DNA from: Bugulina stolonifera | Lineage: Eukaryota > Bryozoa > Gymnolaemata > Cheilostomatida > Bugulidae | Reading direction: 5' to 3' | Length of the DNA stretch: 64,000 nucleotides | Assembly: GCA_935421135.1 (NCBI GenBank) | Contig: OW285194.1 | Location: 2,847,501 to 2,911,500, forward strand | Shown: piece by piece, positions 9,572 through 21,410 of the stretch | Layout of the letters: each line of letters opens with the position of its first letter | Position numbering within the stretch: the stretch's first letter is position 1 | Made by a program: the position numbers and the translations under genes | The notes under the pieces: model-generated | Databases searched by the model: none | Told to the model about the DNA's origin: nothing | The model's input: only the letters and a program-made list of their open reading frames with translations

Positions 9572-12500
9572 GTTAGTGCTAAATGAGGTAGTTGGTAACA
9601 ATTGTGGATTGCTAATAGTAGTATGAGGTGAAAGAATAACTTACACCCTACTATTTTGTATTTTTATAGGGAGGGAGAGCTCTCGTCAGGCCGAGCACAC
9701 CTGTCAACTATGCGGTCTGGTTCTCAAAACAGCGTTTTCTCTAGACAGGCACACGAAGAGAATGCATGCACAGGCTCACCCACACAAGTGCCCGGTTTGT
9801 GGTGGATGTTTTGATGGGAGGAGAAAGCTAGGTCATCACATGAGACGATTCCATAGCGAGGTCAAGGCGGAAAAAGATGAGGGGGATGCAGAGAAGTTTG
9901 ATGATGTTTTCTGGTCCAAACCTCCAACAGCTGAAGAGGGGGATGAGATGGGGGTGCTACTAGCCCGCTATTGGAGTTCGATCAGGTCCACAATACACTC
10001 TCGTCCTGTAGAAGACATTCTCAACGTTCGAGTGTGGAGAGGGGAATGTGAAGATGAAGGAGATGAAGAGGTGTGGACTAAATTGAGAGCGATGTGGAAG
10101 AGAGTACCTTGTACTGTGAAGATTAACTGTAGCGCTGGAGTCATCCTCGAGCATAAGACCAGTGGAGAGTTGCGCTACTTTCACTCATCAAGCAACAATG
10201 CCGCGTTCTTCCCCAAGCCAAGACTGATCAGAGCAGAGAATGAGATGAGAGAGTTCTGCGAATCTGTGCAGGAGCTCGACTTGAGAGAGAGGTCAGCACA
10301 AAGGAGACCGAACACCGCTTGGGTTTTACGTCACATTGCAAATTTGACACTCTAAATCTATAAACTCCTAGAGATTGGCAAGGTGGGTGGTGTAGTGAGC
10401 AAACTCCCAGACTACATACTTAACAACCGACATGTGATAGCACTAGATGTAGACTTTTGGGCCAGAGGAGGTGCCCGTCCCTACCCAGACAAATTGTGTT
10501 TCTTTAGATGTTTGGCCATGATGTATGACTGTAACTGCGACCCAAAGAAGGGATGTTGCTGTCATCGCCCCTCTCAGACCACAACACATCGCTTGTTTAA
10601 ACAATACATGAGACAATCTAGATCTTCTTCCCCACCCTCATCAACTTTGTCAGACTTTCCCGGGGTGGGCGCGAGTGATCTGCTGGCCTTGGAAGATCAT
10701 TTTGACATATCTATAATAGTCTTCTGCCTAACTGATGAGGGGGTAGCTCCGATAGTTTGGTCATCTGGGGCACGAAACAAAGCCCGTAAACTCTTTGTCA
10801 ACATGTACGAAAAACACTTCAGCTGGATAAAGAATGTTGATTCGTTTGCCAGATGTTTCACCTGCAAGTTGTGCGATGGCGCTTTCACACGTTTGTCCAG
10901 CCTACGGCGACATAAGTGCTCGCCAGAGGAAGCATCGGTGTTTGTTTTCCCTGGTGGAACGTTTGGACCCCCGCCAACCATATTCACAAAACTCAAGCGA
11001 GTGGCGGGAATAGAGGTGGTGAACCCCGACCTCTTATACTACCCCTACTATATCACCTATGATATTGAATGCTTCATGCCAAAAGACAACCTACAAACTA
11101 ACACCTCCACAATGACTTTTAGTGCAAGACACGAGTTACTGAGCATATCTGTATGTTCTAACGTCCCGGGGTTTGAGCAGGCCAAGTGTTTTGTGAGGAG
11201 TGTCGACAGCAAGGATGGAACGAAGTGCATTCGTCAATTCGTCCAATACATAGCAAAGATTGCTGACGTGGCAGGAGATTTGTTCGGAGAAAGATTCCGG
11301 GATGTACGCAAGCGACTCTCTACTTTCCTTGCGGATCGGGCGGATAGAGAAGAAGCCTTTGCTGACGAAAAGTTCTCTAACGTCTCGACTTACAGGGTGA
11401 AGTCCGGTCTCTCCGGATTAGAAAGAGAGTTAGAACAGCACATCTCCAGCGTTCCGGTGGTTGGTTTCAACTCACAAAAGTATGACTTAAATATACTAAA
11501 GGGACCTTTGCTTCGCTCTCTACAAGAGGAGGAAGGAGAAGATTTTGTCTTCATCGTTAAGCGTGTTAACAGTATGTCCTGCGTGGAGAGTAGACGTTTT
11601 AGGTTCCTTGACATATGCAACTTTATCGCACCGGGCTTCAACTACTCCAAATACTTGAAGACATTTGGCGTGTCAGAGAGTAAGGGATTCTTTCCTTACG
11701 ACTGGGTAGATTCCCTGAGAAGGTTGGATTATTATGGACTCCCTCCCCGAGAGAGTTTTTTCAACTCGCTGACTCAGCAAGAATTGAGCGAGCAAGATTA
11801 TCACCACTGTCAGGTCGTGTGGGAAAGAGAGAACATGGAAACGTTCAGGGATTTTCTCATCTGGTACAACAACCTCGATGTGGCCCCATTCATCGAGGCC
11901 ATTGCACGTCAGAGCTCTATCTATCGACAAAAGGGTATTGACATGTTGAAATCCGCAATCTCGCTTCCAGGCTTGGCTATCAGATGGTTGTTTATGGAGG
12001 TGGAGGCCCGACCTTATGGCTACTCTCCTCCACAAGCCGCTCTTCCGCTGCATAGGTTAATGTCTCTCCGAGACGAACTTTGCAACTCGCAACCCATATG
12101 TCTGTTCGATGAGGAGAGCAAAAGTCTGTACCATACTCTTCGCGATAACCTCGTGGGAGGGCCAAGCATTATCTTTCACAGACATCATGAAGTTGGAGTG
12201 ACCTCTATTCGAGAGAAGATGTATGGCACATCCGCAAAACCCTGTAGGTCCATTCTGGGGTTGATGCCAACGCCCTCTACCTATACTGTATGATGGGGAA
12301 TATGCCTACGGGTTATCCCAGGCGGAGGCTAGAGAGCCGAGGCTTTGCTCTAGAACCTATTAAAAAGTTCAGCAAAGTGGCGCATGGTTGGTTAGAGTTC
12401 CAATCGTGGAAGAGAGGAGAGGTCATCCTTCACCAACAGAATGGAGGAGAAAAGAGGATAGGCTGTCACAACCTACCAGTGGATGGTTATAGCGAACAGA

Positions 12501-14219
12501 GTCGGACGGTGTACCAATTCCACGGTTGCTACTGGCATAGGCACGAGTGCGAGCTAGGAGGGAACGGAAAAGGTGTCAGAAACATGACGAATGAAGAGCT
12601 CCGGGTGGACACTGCAAGGAAAGAAGATTACATCAAGGCTCTAGGCTATAAGCTCATCACCACTCGGCAGTGTGAGTCGGAAGCGCGAGTTCGTTCGGAT
12701 GTAGAAGTTAGGACATTTCTCGCCATCTTCTTTTCTTCTCTCTATCCGGAGAGGGGTTACGTCAACCTCGATAAGATAATCAATAACATTCGTAGTGGAG
12801 AGCACTATGGTTTAGTGGAGTGTGACATTTCCGTACCCGAAGAGCTAAAAGCGAAGTTCTCTGAGATGGCACCTATTTTCAAGAATATAAACGTGGGAAG
12901 AGAACACCTTAGCGAACACATGCGCGCTTTTGCCGAACAGAACGGATTCTTGAAGAGACCTCAGCGAATGCTCGTGGGGAGTCTTTTTGGCGAGCGAATC
13001 ACACTCCTCTCCGATCTGGCTAGATGGTATCTAGATCAAGGTTTGATAATTACCAGGATCTATCAGTTTGTTCACTTTATCCCACGAGCCATCTACAAAG
13101 ACTTTGGTTCTTCGGTCTCAGACGCAAGAAGAGGTGGGGATGTGAACCCCGACCTGGCCCTCTTGGCCAGCACCAGCAAGCTCGTTGGGAATTCAGCCTA
13201 TGGAAAGACCATAACAAATAAAGAGAAACATAAGACTGTCAAGTATGAGGAGACAGTAGAGGAGGCGGCTGTCAAAGTGAGGAGTAGGCACTTTTCTAGT
13301 CTCAACGAAGTTGATGAAAACTACTTTGAGATAGAGCTTCACAAGAAAAAGGCAAGTGTTGACAATCTTTTTTTTTTTATTTTGATTCTTGATTTGACGA
13401 AACTTTTTCTGAGTGGTAGGGTAAACTCTCTCTCTTTCTTTCTTTTAGATTCGAATGGATGTTCCATCTGTCGTAGGATTCGTTATCCTCCAGAGAGCCA
13501 AGTTGAGAATGCTAGAATGCTACCACGACTTTATGGATAGGTAAGTAGAACTAGACTATACAAAGATTTTATCAAATCCTTCTCTATTTATTCTTTGGTG
13601 TCAACCCCAACCCCCCCCCCCCCCTACAACCCGTCCGTTATATTTTCACAGATTCGTCAGCAGAGAGGACTTCGAGTACGTAGAAATGGACACGGATAGC
13701 GCTTACATGGCTCTGAGTGCTCGTAGTATAGATGAGGTCATCCGAAAAGATAAAAAAGAAGAGTTCTACAGAGAATATGGTAGATGGTTTCCCAGACCCT
13801 TCTGCGATAGGCACAAGGGAGACTTTATCACGACCAAGGTGCTCGGCCAAGAGTGGGAGATGAGGGAATGTTGTGAGAAGGTGCAACGATACGAAACACA
13901 AACCCCCGGCCTGTTTAAGGAGGAGTTTCGGGGGGAGGGGGTCATCGCGCTCAACTCAAAAACATACTTTTGCTGGTCCGCTGATGGTGATAGCAAGTAT
14001 AGCAGCAAAGGACTAAACAAAAGAGGAAACGCCCTAACCAAAGAGAAGTTCCTCTCCGTGCTCAGGACAGGGGAGTCGGTGAGAGGGGACAATCGGGGTT
14101 TTATCAGAAGAGGAAACCAAACGTATAGCTTCACCCAGCTAAAGACCGGACTCACCTACTTCTATGGTAAGCGGAAGGTTGCAGAAGACGTGGTGAGTAC
14201 GAGTCCTATAGAATGCTAG
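9553..14219 (+). pseudogene. E1 B-family DNA polymerase with zinc fingers and embedded Vsr-like nuclease; broken by one stop and one frameshift
   Basis: Exons are 9553-9571, 9670-13351, 13449-13540 and 13652-14219. Intron 2 uses a GC donor (AAG|GCAAGT); the others are GT-AG. The total is one base short of 1,454 codons, as in E2. Domains in order: two C2H2 fingers (CQLC, CPVC), an OTU-like segment (LCFFRCLA), a further finger (CKLC), exonuclease motifs (YDIECF; QKYD; NNLDV), polymerase motif A, a Vsr-like insert, motif B (GNSAYGKT) and motif C (MDTDS). Lesions: TAA at 10353-10355 where E2 has TAC, and a one-base loss near 12260 just at motif A. The Vsr insert also carries Gly-to-Arg in CYWHRHEC and Trp-to-Ser after the last cysteine. 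The true end resembles family C-termini (YGKRKVAED...ST), so the possible donor at 14164 is ignored. Confidence 0.85.
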
Positions 14220-14653
14220 TACTGATTTCTCGGAGATGAGACTACTTCATTCGATAAATTGGAGAGTAAACGAACAGTGCATCATAACCCTTGTACATAT
14301 ACCCGTATAATTTTTTTCACATTCACTCTCTATTGTAAGGGGTCTCCATCCTCAAAACGGAGGGTTTACTGGTTGTAGCCTTAAAACCGAGCAATAAAAC
14401 ACTAGCTAATACATTAAAAACCATTTACCTCTCCAAACTAAAGGGGTAGACGGTACTAGCGCAGCTTCCGCTCATACTCACCCCTTATCAGTTCACATTT
14501 CTTCTATTGTCTTCATTCGTAGGTGGGGGTGACATCGCACGCGCACGATGCGCTCTCTCCCTATCGGAGTTTGCTACCCGGGGGAAAGTGGACGCGGTGG
14601 TCAAAGAAATTGGTGGCGAGTCAACGACATCATCGTAGAGGCGGGTCTATTTG

Positions 14654-14687
<34 letters not shown>

Positions 14688-15085
14688 GCGATGAGAAGAC
14701 AAGCATCCATCTATCCCGTTTATCTAATTCTATTTCTACCCCTCCGAGCGATGATGTCGTCGGCTAACCTCCTCGCGAAGTCTACGGTTTGAAGCGCGGA
14801 AGAGCCACCGCCTTCACTTTCTCTCGCCGCTCGTCACGGGGACGGGCGATTTCCCTAGGGGAGGGTCCGGGGGAAATGAGGGTTAAGGCGCGAGTTTTTC
14901 ATCGAAGGTCCGGGGGCGCTCGAACGGAGGAGCGCGCGAGTGCGGTGTCACCCCAACCAGTTCAGTCTCAACAGTCCCCGGCGAAGAAATCATCCGGAAG
15001 CACCACCACCACTCGGTAAGTTTCTTATAGTGGTATAGTCAGCGTCGTAAACTCGGCACGGGCACTCCGCACGGGTGTAGCCTAT
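14220..15085 (+). other. E1 3' region: conserved GC-rich stretch with (ATG)10 tract and a 76-codon basic frame
   Basis: After the polymerase stop comes an AT-rich spacer containing about 100 bp that is absent from E2. A block that is nearly identical in both copies follows from 14520. An uninterrupted ATG tract (10 units) lies at 14658-14687 and directly follows a possible acceptor (TATTTGTAG), so a spliced product would start with an aspartate run. The frame 14789-15019 encodes a basic, Arg/Ser-rich 76-codon peptide without its own ATG (first codon TTG), ending SSGSTTTTR just before a GTAAGT. It differs between E1 and E2 by only two residues. Whether any protein is made is open; a terminal protein would be expected in a protein-primed element, but nothing here proves one. 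Confidence 0.35.
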
Positions 15086-15621
15086 CATTACTCTAACCCG
15101 TATTTTCCTTCGCTTCACCCTACTCCAGCCGACGGTCCGCTCGCGAGGGCCGCGACGGGTCGTTGGGGCGGGAGGGCGGGGGAGGGGCGGGGATGGGCGG
15201 GGGGAGGGCGGCGTGGGGCCACGGCTGGACTCGCAAACGAGAACCGCTGCGAGGCGGAGGGCGAGGCGGAGGAGAGGGGTGGGGAGGGGCGGGGACGGGT
15301 GGAGGGAGAACGGGTGGGGTTCGCGGGGTGGGGGGGCACGCGCGTACGCGCGCCCCCTTGCCCGAGCCGTGGGACGGGGCGAGGGCGCGGGGTTTGCTCT
15401 TTAGACTGGGTTCCGCGGAACAGCCGATGAGGTTTTTGAAACCCCACCCGCGATGGGGGGGAGTAGGTTCTAGGGCTTTGCACATAGAGTGAGGTTTAGG
15501 GGAGAGGAGGGGGCAAGAGGACGGGTGAGGTGGTCGTCCGCCCGGGGAGTTTTTGGATCTAGGGCTAATACGACGCGGAAATGGCCGGGTGTCTGTGTAG
15601 ATCTGCACTGACTATACTACT
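15086..15621 (-). repeat. E1 right terminal inverted repeat
   Basis: This is the inverse of 6041-6603, with small indels in the C/G tracts. It ends AGATCTGCACTGACTATACT-ACT and is followed by the target duplication TACAGA. Confidence 0.9.
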
Positions 15622-16406
15622 TACAGATCAACACTGTCCTCAGAATGAGTAAGTAGTACAGTTCAACCATCAGTCTAGGAGAGCTTTAAATGATTTTCGG
15701 ACATATTCTGCATAGAAAAAACTTAGAATGTATTTGATTTGAGTTATCAGATATAATGCCTTGCGGATATTTCAAAAAAAATAACTGCAGTATGTAACAA
15801 ACAGCATTTTATCATCCAATTAACAGAATTTACATGTACAATGTAGATGTAAAATATTGTAATTGCTTGTTTTGAGTTACTATTAAATGGAATAGCTAGT
15901 TTAACACCACCTATGATTTAACTGCCACTTAAATAGAGCAACTCGTTTGGGCTCAGCATTCTACATTTGTGATAGCATTACCATTAATTGTATGAAGCCG
16001 TCAGTAGTAGTAACTGTACAATTTAATCTTGTTTAAAAACTCAATGAGCACTTGATGCATGATATTTCTAACGTCTAATAGATACATGTAGTTATAAAGT
16101 CTCACATTGTTTAAAACATACATGTACATCATACAAAGTCATGTAGTATTTAGCAGTTAAAGGTCTAATGGGCTTGAGAGTTGCCTAAACTCTAGGGTAG
16201 CCAACCTTGAAGTTATAGCCTCTTACTGACATTTCAATTATAGTTAAACACAGTAATTTCAGACTAAAATGTAATTATTATTCATGATTGCGTTTAGTAG
16301 CATCCAGTAGTTATAAATGTTGCTAATGTCTACCTACCTTAGTGCCGAATACTATATTATATTCTTTTGTGTCAATCTGATTCAACAACTCTAATTCAAT
16401 TTGCAG

Positions 16407-17574
16407 ATGCAAATGTCGTTGTCATTCTGTTAATGGCAATTATCATAGGTAAGCGTCTTGTCTTTATCTAATGCATTATGTTATACAGATCTTCTATTCT
16501 GCATGAAGTGCAAATACTAGTTGTATTTATGTATCTCATCCATAAATGGGCGAGAAACAAACTATTAGAGATAAATGCAGATCATATATTAGCTGCAACA
16601 TTTTATTGCACGGTCTATTTCATTTATATGCATTATCTGTAAAGGTAGTGCAAAGACATGTATAAACTGCATTTGAAATTTTACGCCGTGATGTTGTCTG
16701 TTCCAATAATGGGTCCCCATTTATTTTATATTTATGCAGGACACATGGTAACAGGAAAAGTAGGTAAGTACATGTAGACTCTAAGAACATTATGTTATAT
16801 TTTTAAATTCCTACTGCCATAAATTTGGGGCTTAATATTATTTAGAAAATTGAATCAAAATGATTATTTCGTTTGTCTGTCTGCAATAAAGAAATCAGAG
16901 TTGTCTATTAACACAGTAATCGGAAGTTGGAATGCGTGGGAAGATTGGTCCAGTTGCAGCGAAAATAGACACCAGATTAGAACTAGAAGTTGTCACCCAT
17001 ACCCTGGCACTTGTAATGGTTCTACTAGCATGACGAAATACTGTGACATACAATGTGATGCTGGTAAGACGGTGGCAAGTGATACTCCATTTTCATATAC
17101 ATTGTATATACATTATAATGAAGGTTCTGGAGTAGTAGTGAGAAATTACTAGGCAGATTCTCTAAATATACATGTACATGTGGTCAATTTTTCAGGTAAA
17201 TTGTGTTATGATTACCTCGGATCTCCACCTAACTACAGCCTATTTTGTAGATGTGTAACACAACCCTTCTACATGTATATGTAGAATATGCATACAGAGG
17301 CTGCTAGTGTACGAATAAGAACCTAAGTGAGCACAACTCCTCGCTTTGCCTTGCCGCTGCTAGAAATAGTATAATTTACTTGTATTTGCATGTTACAGAA
17401 AATGGTTATTGGTACCCATTACCCAATACGTTACAGAGGAGAGAACAAGAACCTGTATCAGCCGAGAACCTTTATGTGACGTACACGGCTGCCTTGGAGA
17501 GTCTCGAAAAACCAGAAGTAAAATCCATAATACACTGTTGGATTTGTACACCAATTACTTTGTTACAGTTATAG
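16407..17574 (+). CDS. TSP1-repeat protein, paralog 2, with a frameshifted second repeat
   Basis: Exons 16407-16448 (hydrophobic ANVVVILLMAIII), 16740-16763 (24-nt mini-exon) and 16917-17063 match the paralog at 1.3 kb in length (42/24/147) and in phase 1 junctions. The third is a clear TSP1 repeat: SWNAWEDWSSC, then IRTRSC, with six cysteines in all. A fourth exon begins at 17399, but in the expected phase it reads GYWYPLPNTLQRRE. The diagnostic TRTCISREPLCDVHGC half of a second repeat lies in another frame (17409 onward), so a one- or two-base indel has broken this repeat or the splice differs. No start codon or first exon was identified. The likely location is extracellular, membrane-anchored or secreted. 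Confidence 0.55.
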
Positions 17575-17599
17575 CATGGTATAATATAGAAGTATAATA

Positions 17600-20500
17600 T
17601 TTAAAGTATTACACTGTATGTGCATCACAGCGTACCCTCTGAGAGATGGAACAAATCACATCTACATGTAACTATTAGGATAGAATTATTTAGAATCTCA
17701 AACACTACTGGTGTGAGGGCTGCATACCATCTATACAATGTACATGTAGATGAGGTTAACTACTGTATGGACAGCATTTACATATTATTCTACAATATTA
17801 CTGATAGTTCCAAGACTTTGTACTAATATTACTGTAATATTAGTAGTATGATAAATATGTATAACTATTATATTGAACAATGTTATTCTTCTAGTTAGAA
17901 ACTAATCACAGATGATGAAAAAGACCCTAAAACTCCTACAACACAGTGAAGAAAATTTTAACATCCATTTGGAATATTCTGTTCCCTGTCAAGGATGACA
18001 ATCTCTGGACTCTTATAATGATTCTGATATCGCGCTATTTCCAAGCGTAGCCATTTATTCAACAAATTTATATTACTCCTTTAACCTAAATAAACTTGCA
18101 TGATGATTGGTTTCCAACGTCTTGTACTCCTTAAATTAAATTTTCAAATAGTCAATGGTTGGCCTCATACTTTTTCTCCTTAAAAATCTCAAGCAATGCA
18201 TGTGGAGTTATAATGATCGGACGTGCAACTCTAGTATATCAAGTTGCACAGTCGGTGTTAATCTACAATGTACATATACATGTACATGTATATTATTATT
18301 CAGCTCTAAAGACATAACGTAACAGCATAGCAGTGCGCATGACGCGATGCCATACATTCTGCGCTGAAGCCATTTTCATTACAACTAGTAAGCCTAATTA
18401 AGCAGAGACTCGGTTTTACTAGGCATTTGTAAGAAAGTCATGGAAGGGCTTGTTGCGTTTTATATGCTATCTTGGAAAAAAACATGCACTGGCTTCAACA
18501 TTCTATGAGGTAAGGATAATTTACATCACATTTCAAGGGTTTTGCTAGATCGGTGGCAGTAAGTCTGGTTCACTGCTATTTCAAAATTCAATACAAGTTA
18601 CATGCATGTAATGTCAACTAATGGACATTGAGATTAATAAGACTGGGGCAGCTAGAAACATGTAGGCTTTTCCTTCAGTTGTATAAGCGACAGCTCAACT
18701 AATGCACACGTTGTAGTAGTAAGAGGAGGAGGTTCGTCTATGTGATAGCTGAGCATCTTCCCTCTCTTACTCCTTGGTTCAACCAATGAATTATAAGGTC
18801 AGCTTTGTGTTAACTGTATTCACAACTGCTGTTGGGAAGCCATTTTAATTCCAAACAGCATTCGTAATATCTACATTCTCTTCTGCATAAATGCATAAAT
18901 TGTTTAGTTCATTAGTTTATGCCACGTTTAAAGGGGTTTAAGAGATGGGCGTCCGACCCGACTGGTATGAAAATAATGTGCCTTTCTAGGTGTTTCTACC
19001 AAATTACAAATTAAGATGCTACAAGATGTGGCTTTAGCGAATAACCGACTGCCTTACTCAAATAATAATAATTTACTCATCAGCATAATGTTATACACAA
19101 TAAAATCAAATGGATAATGTCAATAATAACTCAATGATATCGGAAAACAGTTAAACCCCTCAAAAGCATTCTTATTAATTTTCTTTTGTCACATTTCAAC
19201 GGTGTCCTTACTCCAATATTGTTTCCTTTGGAAGCAGTTCCACTTTGTGCACTGTTTTTAGCAATTTATGCACCATTCATTACCAGTCCCTTTGTTTCCA
19301 ACATTGCAATGGGCATTGCTTCAATTACTCGCCCAGTCGCTCTACTACAATCTCTGGCTGACAGCTGCTCTCATGTCTTTCTACTCACACTAACTTACTA
19401 ATTTGAATATTTTCTTCACTTCTTTCTGATTTCTCTTTAATAGTTACATGTATCTCATATTATAATATGTGCCGGTTTTGTCTCTAGATCTCTGATAAAT
19501 TAGATTTGCTTTTCTGGTAGCTTTGTCTATCAATCTTCCACAAGCCACCGTTCCAACGGCTCATTCTGATAGTTTAAATCTGCTGATCCAACTTCAATTG
19601 CCACTCTTTGTCTTTTTTCCTGGAGCTGCAATTCTCTAATTACTGCTCATTTTTGCTAGTATTGTTTTTTTTTTGTTCATGACATCTCTTTCCTTTTTGA
19701 TTTATAATTCATGGAGGCTCAGATCTGTTTCCCTGCATATTGCAATTTTTTACTGCATTATTTTCCAACTCTGGTTAATATTGCTAAACCTCGAAATTAC
19801 AATCAATGTAACCGTAATGATCACAAAAGTAAAAATTAATAATAATTTTGTGAGATATACAGTCATGTAAAATTCAATTTAATTGTACAATCAACATGGC
19901 CTTATGCCATCCATTTTGAATTGAAGTCATTCCTACTAAAACTAACAGCTCGAATTCTCCTAAATGCTAAATAAGGAATAACTTGATCTCATGTAATTTT
20001 CTGTTTTGCATTGGCACTAGCCCAATGCAGTTGTCTGATGGCCTTTCCTGCCACCCTTACAATTGCTACTGTTTCTTCATATCAAACTGGTTTGTACAGC
20101 TAATAGTGTGGCATACTGTACACTATCAGGAAAACATCGCCAATTGACATCAGCGTTCGATGGAGTAAGGTTCAGGTCTTTAACCTTTTGAAGAGCTCTG
20201 AAAGACTCTACACAGATCACATGGGACTTAGTGCTAGACATTTAATGTCAACTTATAAATGGGCTAGACTGACATGGCTGAACTGACAATTGGGCGAAGC
20301 GTAGTTTAGGAGACAATTCAGTTCGTGAAGAGATGGGATATTTTCGTTTCAAAATAAATATATTTTTGGGCTGAAGTGAATATAATACCATTAAGCATGT
20401 ACTTTCACACATCTATATGCCACAGTGTGTTTCACCAACACAAAAATAAAACACCACAACAGAACAATGTCACACTTCAGAATTTAGTGTAAAGACACCA

Positions 20501-21410
20501 ATTGCTTTTCTCATGAAGTACTATGTATATACATGTAACGCATATGGGCCCCCAGATATATTGGTATGGAATTATTACATGCATGTAGCTACTTCTAACA
20601 AAGTACAATTATCACACTCAGGAGTGTAAGCTCTTGAAGTTATCACCCTTTAAAAAGGCCATAATACGATCTTCTTCGGATAGATGTCATCTAGCGATAG
20701 CAGCATTGGGCCTTGACCAAATTTTTTTTCATAATTTGCATATTATTTCTTTTTACCACACGTTTGAAAGTTTCTTCACACTTTATTTTCTTGGAGGTAG
20801 TGTCATATTTTGTGCATAGTTAATCGGACTTTTCTCTACTTGTCATGTCAAAGATGTTCTTTATTTGCACTTCGGTGCATGCCGGTCTTTTTTCATTAAC
20901 ACTATATAAGCAATTTTTCAAAACCTCAATCTGCATCATTTACTATTATTTGCATACACTCTGGCTAACAGCTATGCCATTTTCCTATTCGGTACAAACT
21001 CACTTCTTTGACTACTTTCTTTATTATGCTCAAATTTTTCATTAATAATTTTCTCCTTTACTTTCACGTTTTCCGTCTCCATTGATATGTTCTCTGCTAT
21101 ACAGTATCTCTGAAGATCTCCATTTGTCTACTGTTATTCTACAAACCACTATTTCAACACCTTTTTCTTAATAGTCTAGATTACAGTTGGAATTCGCAGC
21201 TTCAGCTCTGGTTGATTCCCACTTAGTGTTTGCCTGGAACTGGAATATCTTAATCTCTTTCTCCTTCTACAATTTTTGCTCAAAATTGTTTTTTTCTAAT
21301 CTTCAAATTATCTATTTTTTTCTCATGCACTCTAGACCCACAAACCTGTTATTTTCCGATTTTCTACAGTGTCATAGTGAGCCCTACAGTCACTCCAAAT
21401 AACATCACAA
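17600..21410. other. Non-coding AT-rich stretch with the first diverged long repeat
   Basis: No supported gene is seen. From about 18.3 kb the sequence is a diverged relative of stretches at 20.6-21.4 kb and 22.9-23.9 kb. The shared phrases include TTTCATTACAACTAG-type and CTTTGTCTA-type blocks and T-rich pyrimidine runs. See the repeat entry at 18330-23940. Confidence 0.5.

Larger units (their letters stand above)
6041..15621 (+). mobile_element. E1: 9,581-bp PolB-encoding DNA element with long TIRs (Polinton-related, minimal)
   Basis: The element begins AGTAGTATAG at 6041 and ends with its reverse complement at 15621. It is flanked by a perfect 6-bp duplication, TACAGA (6035-6040 and 15622-15627). 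Inverted repeats are about 563 and 536 bp and GC-rich against an AT-rich host. Order inside: left TIR, four 105-bp subterminal repeats, leftward 406-aa gene, inverted 31-bp array, rightward DNA polymerase gene, trinucleotide tract, right TIR. A 6-bp target duplication, AG...CT ends and a B-family polymerase with the deep branch features of protein-primed enzymes are shared with Polinton/Maverick elements. Those are usually 15-20 kb with integrase, ATPase, protease and capsid genes, none of which I can find here. Dependence on another element's integrase, or an unknown mobilisation route, is inference. Confidence 0.9.

Noticed and set aside
14164..14640. Splice from TATG|GTAAGC at the end of the polymerase to a new exon at 14522
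   Set aside because: The unspliced end (YGKRKVAED...ST) fits the usual C-terminus of this polymerase family better, and the spliced product ends soon in a stop.
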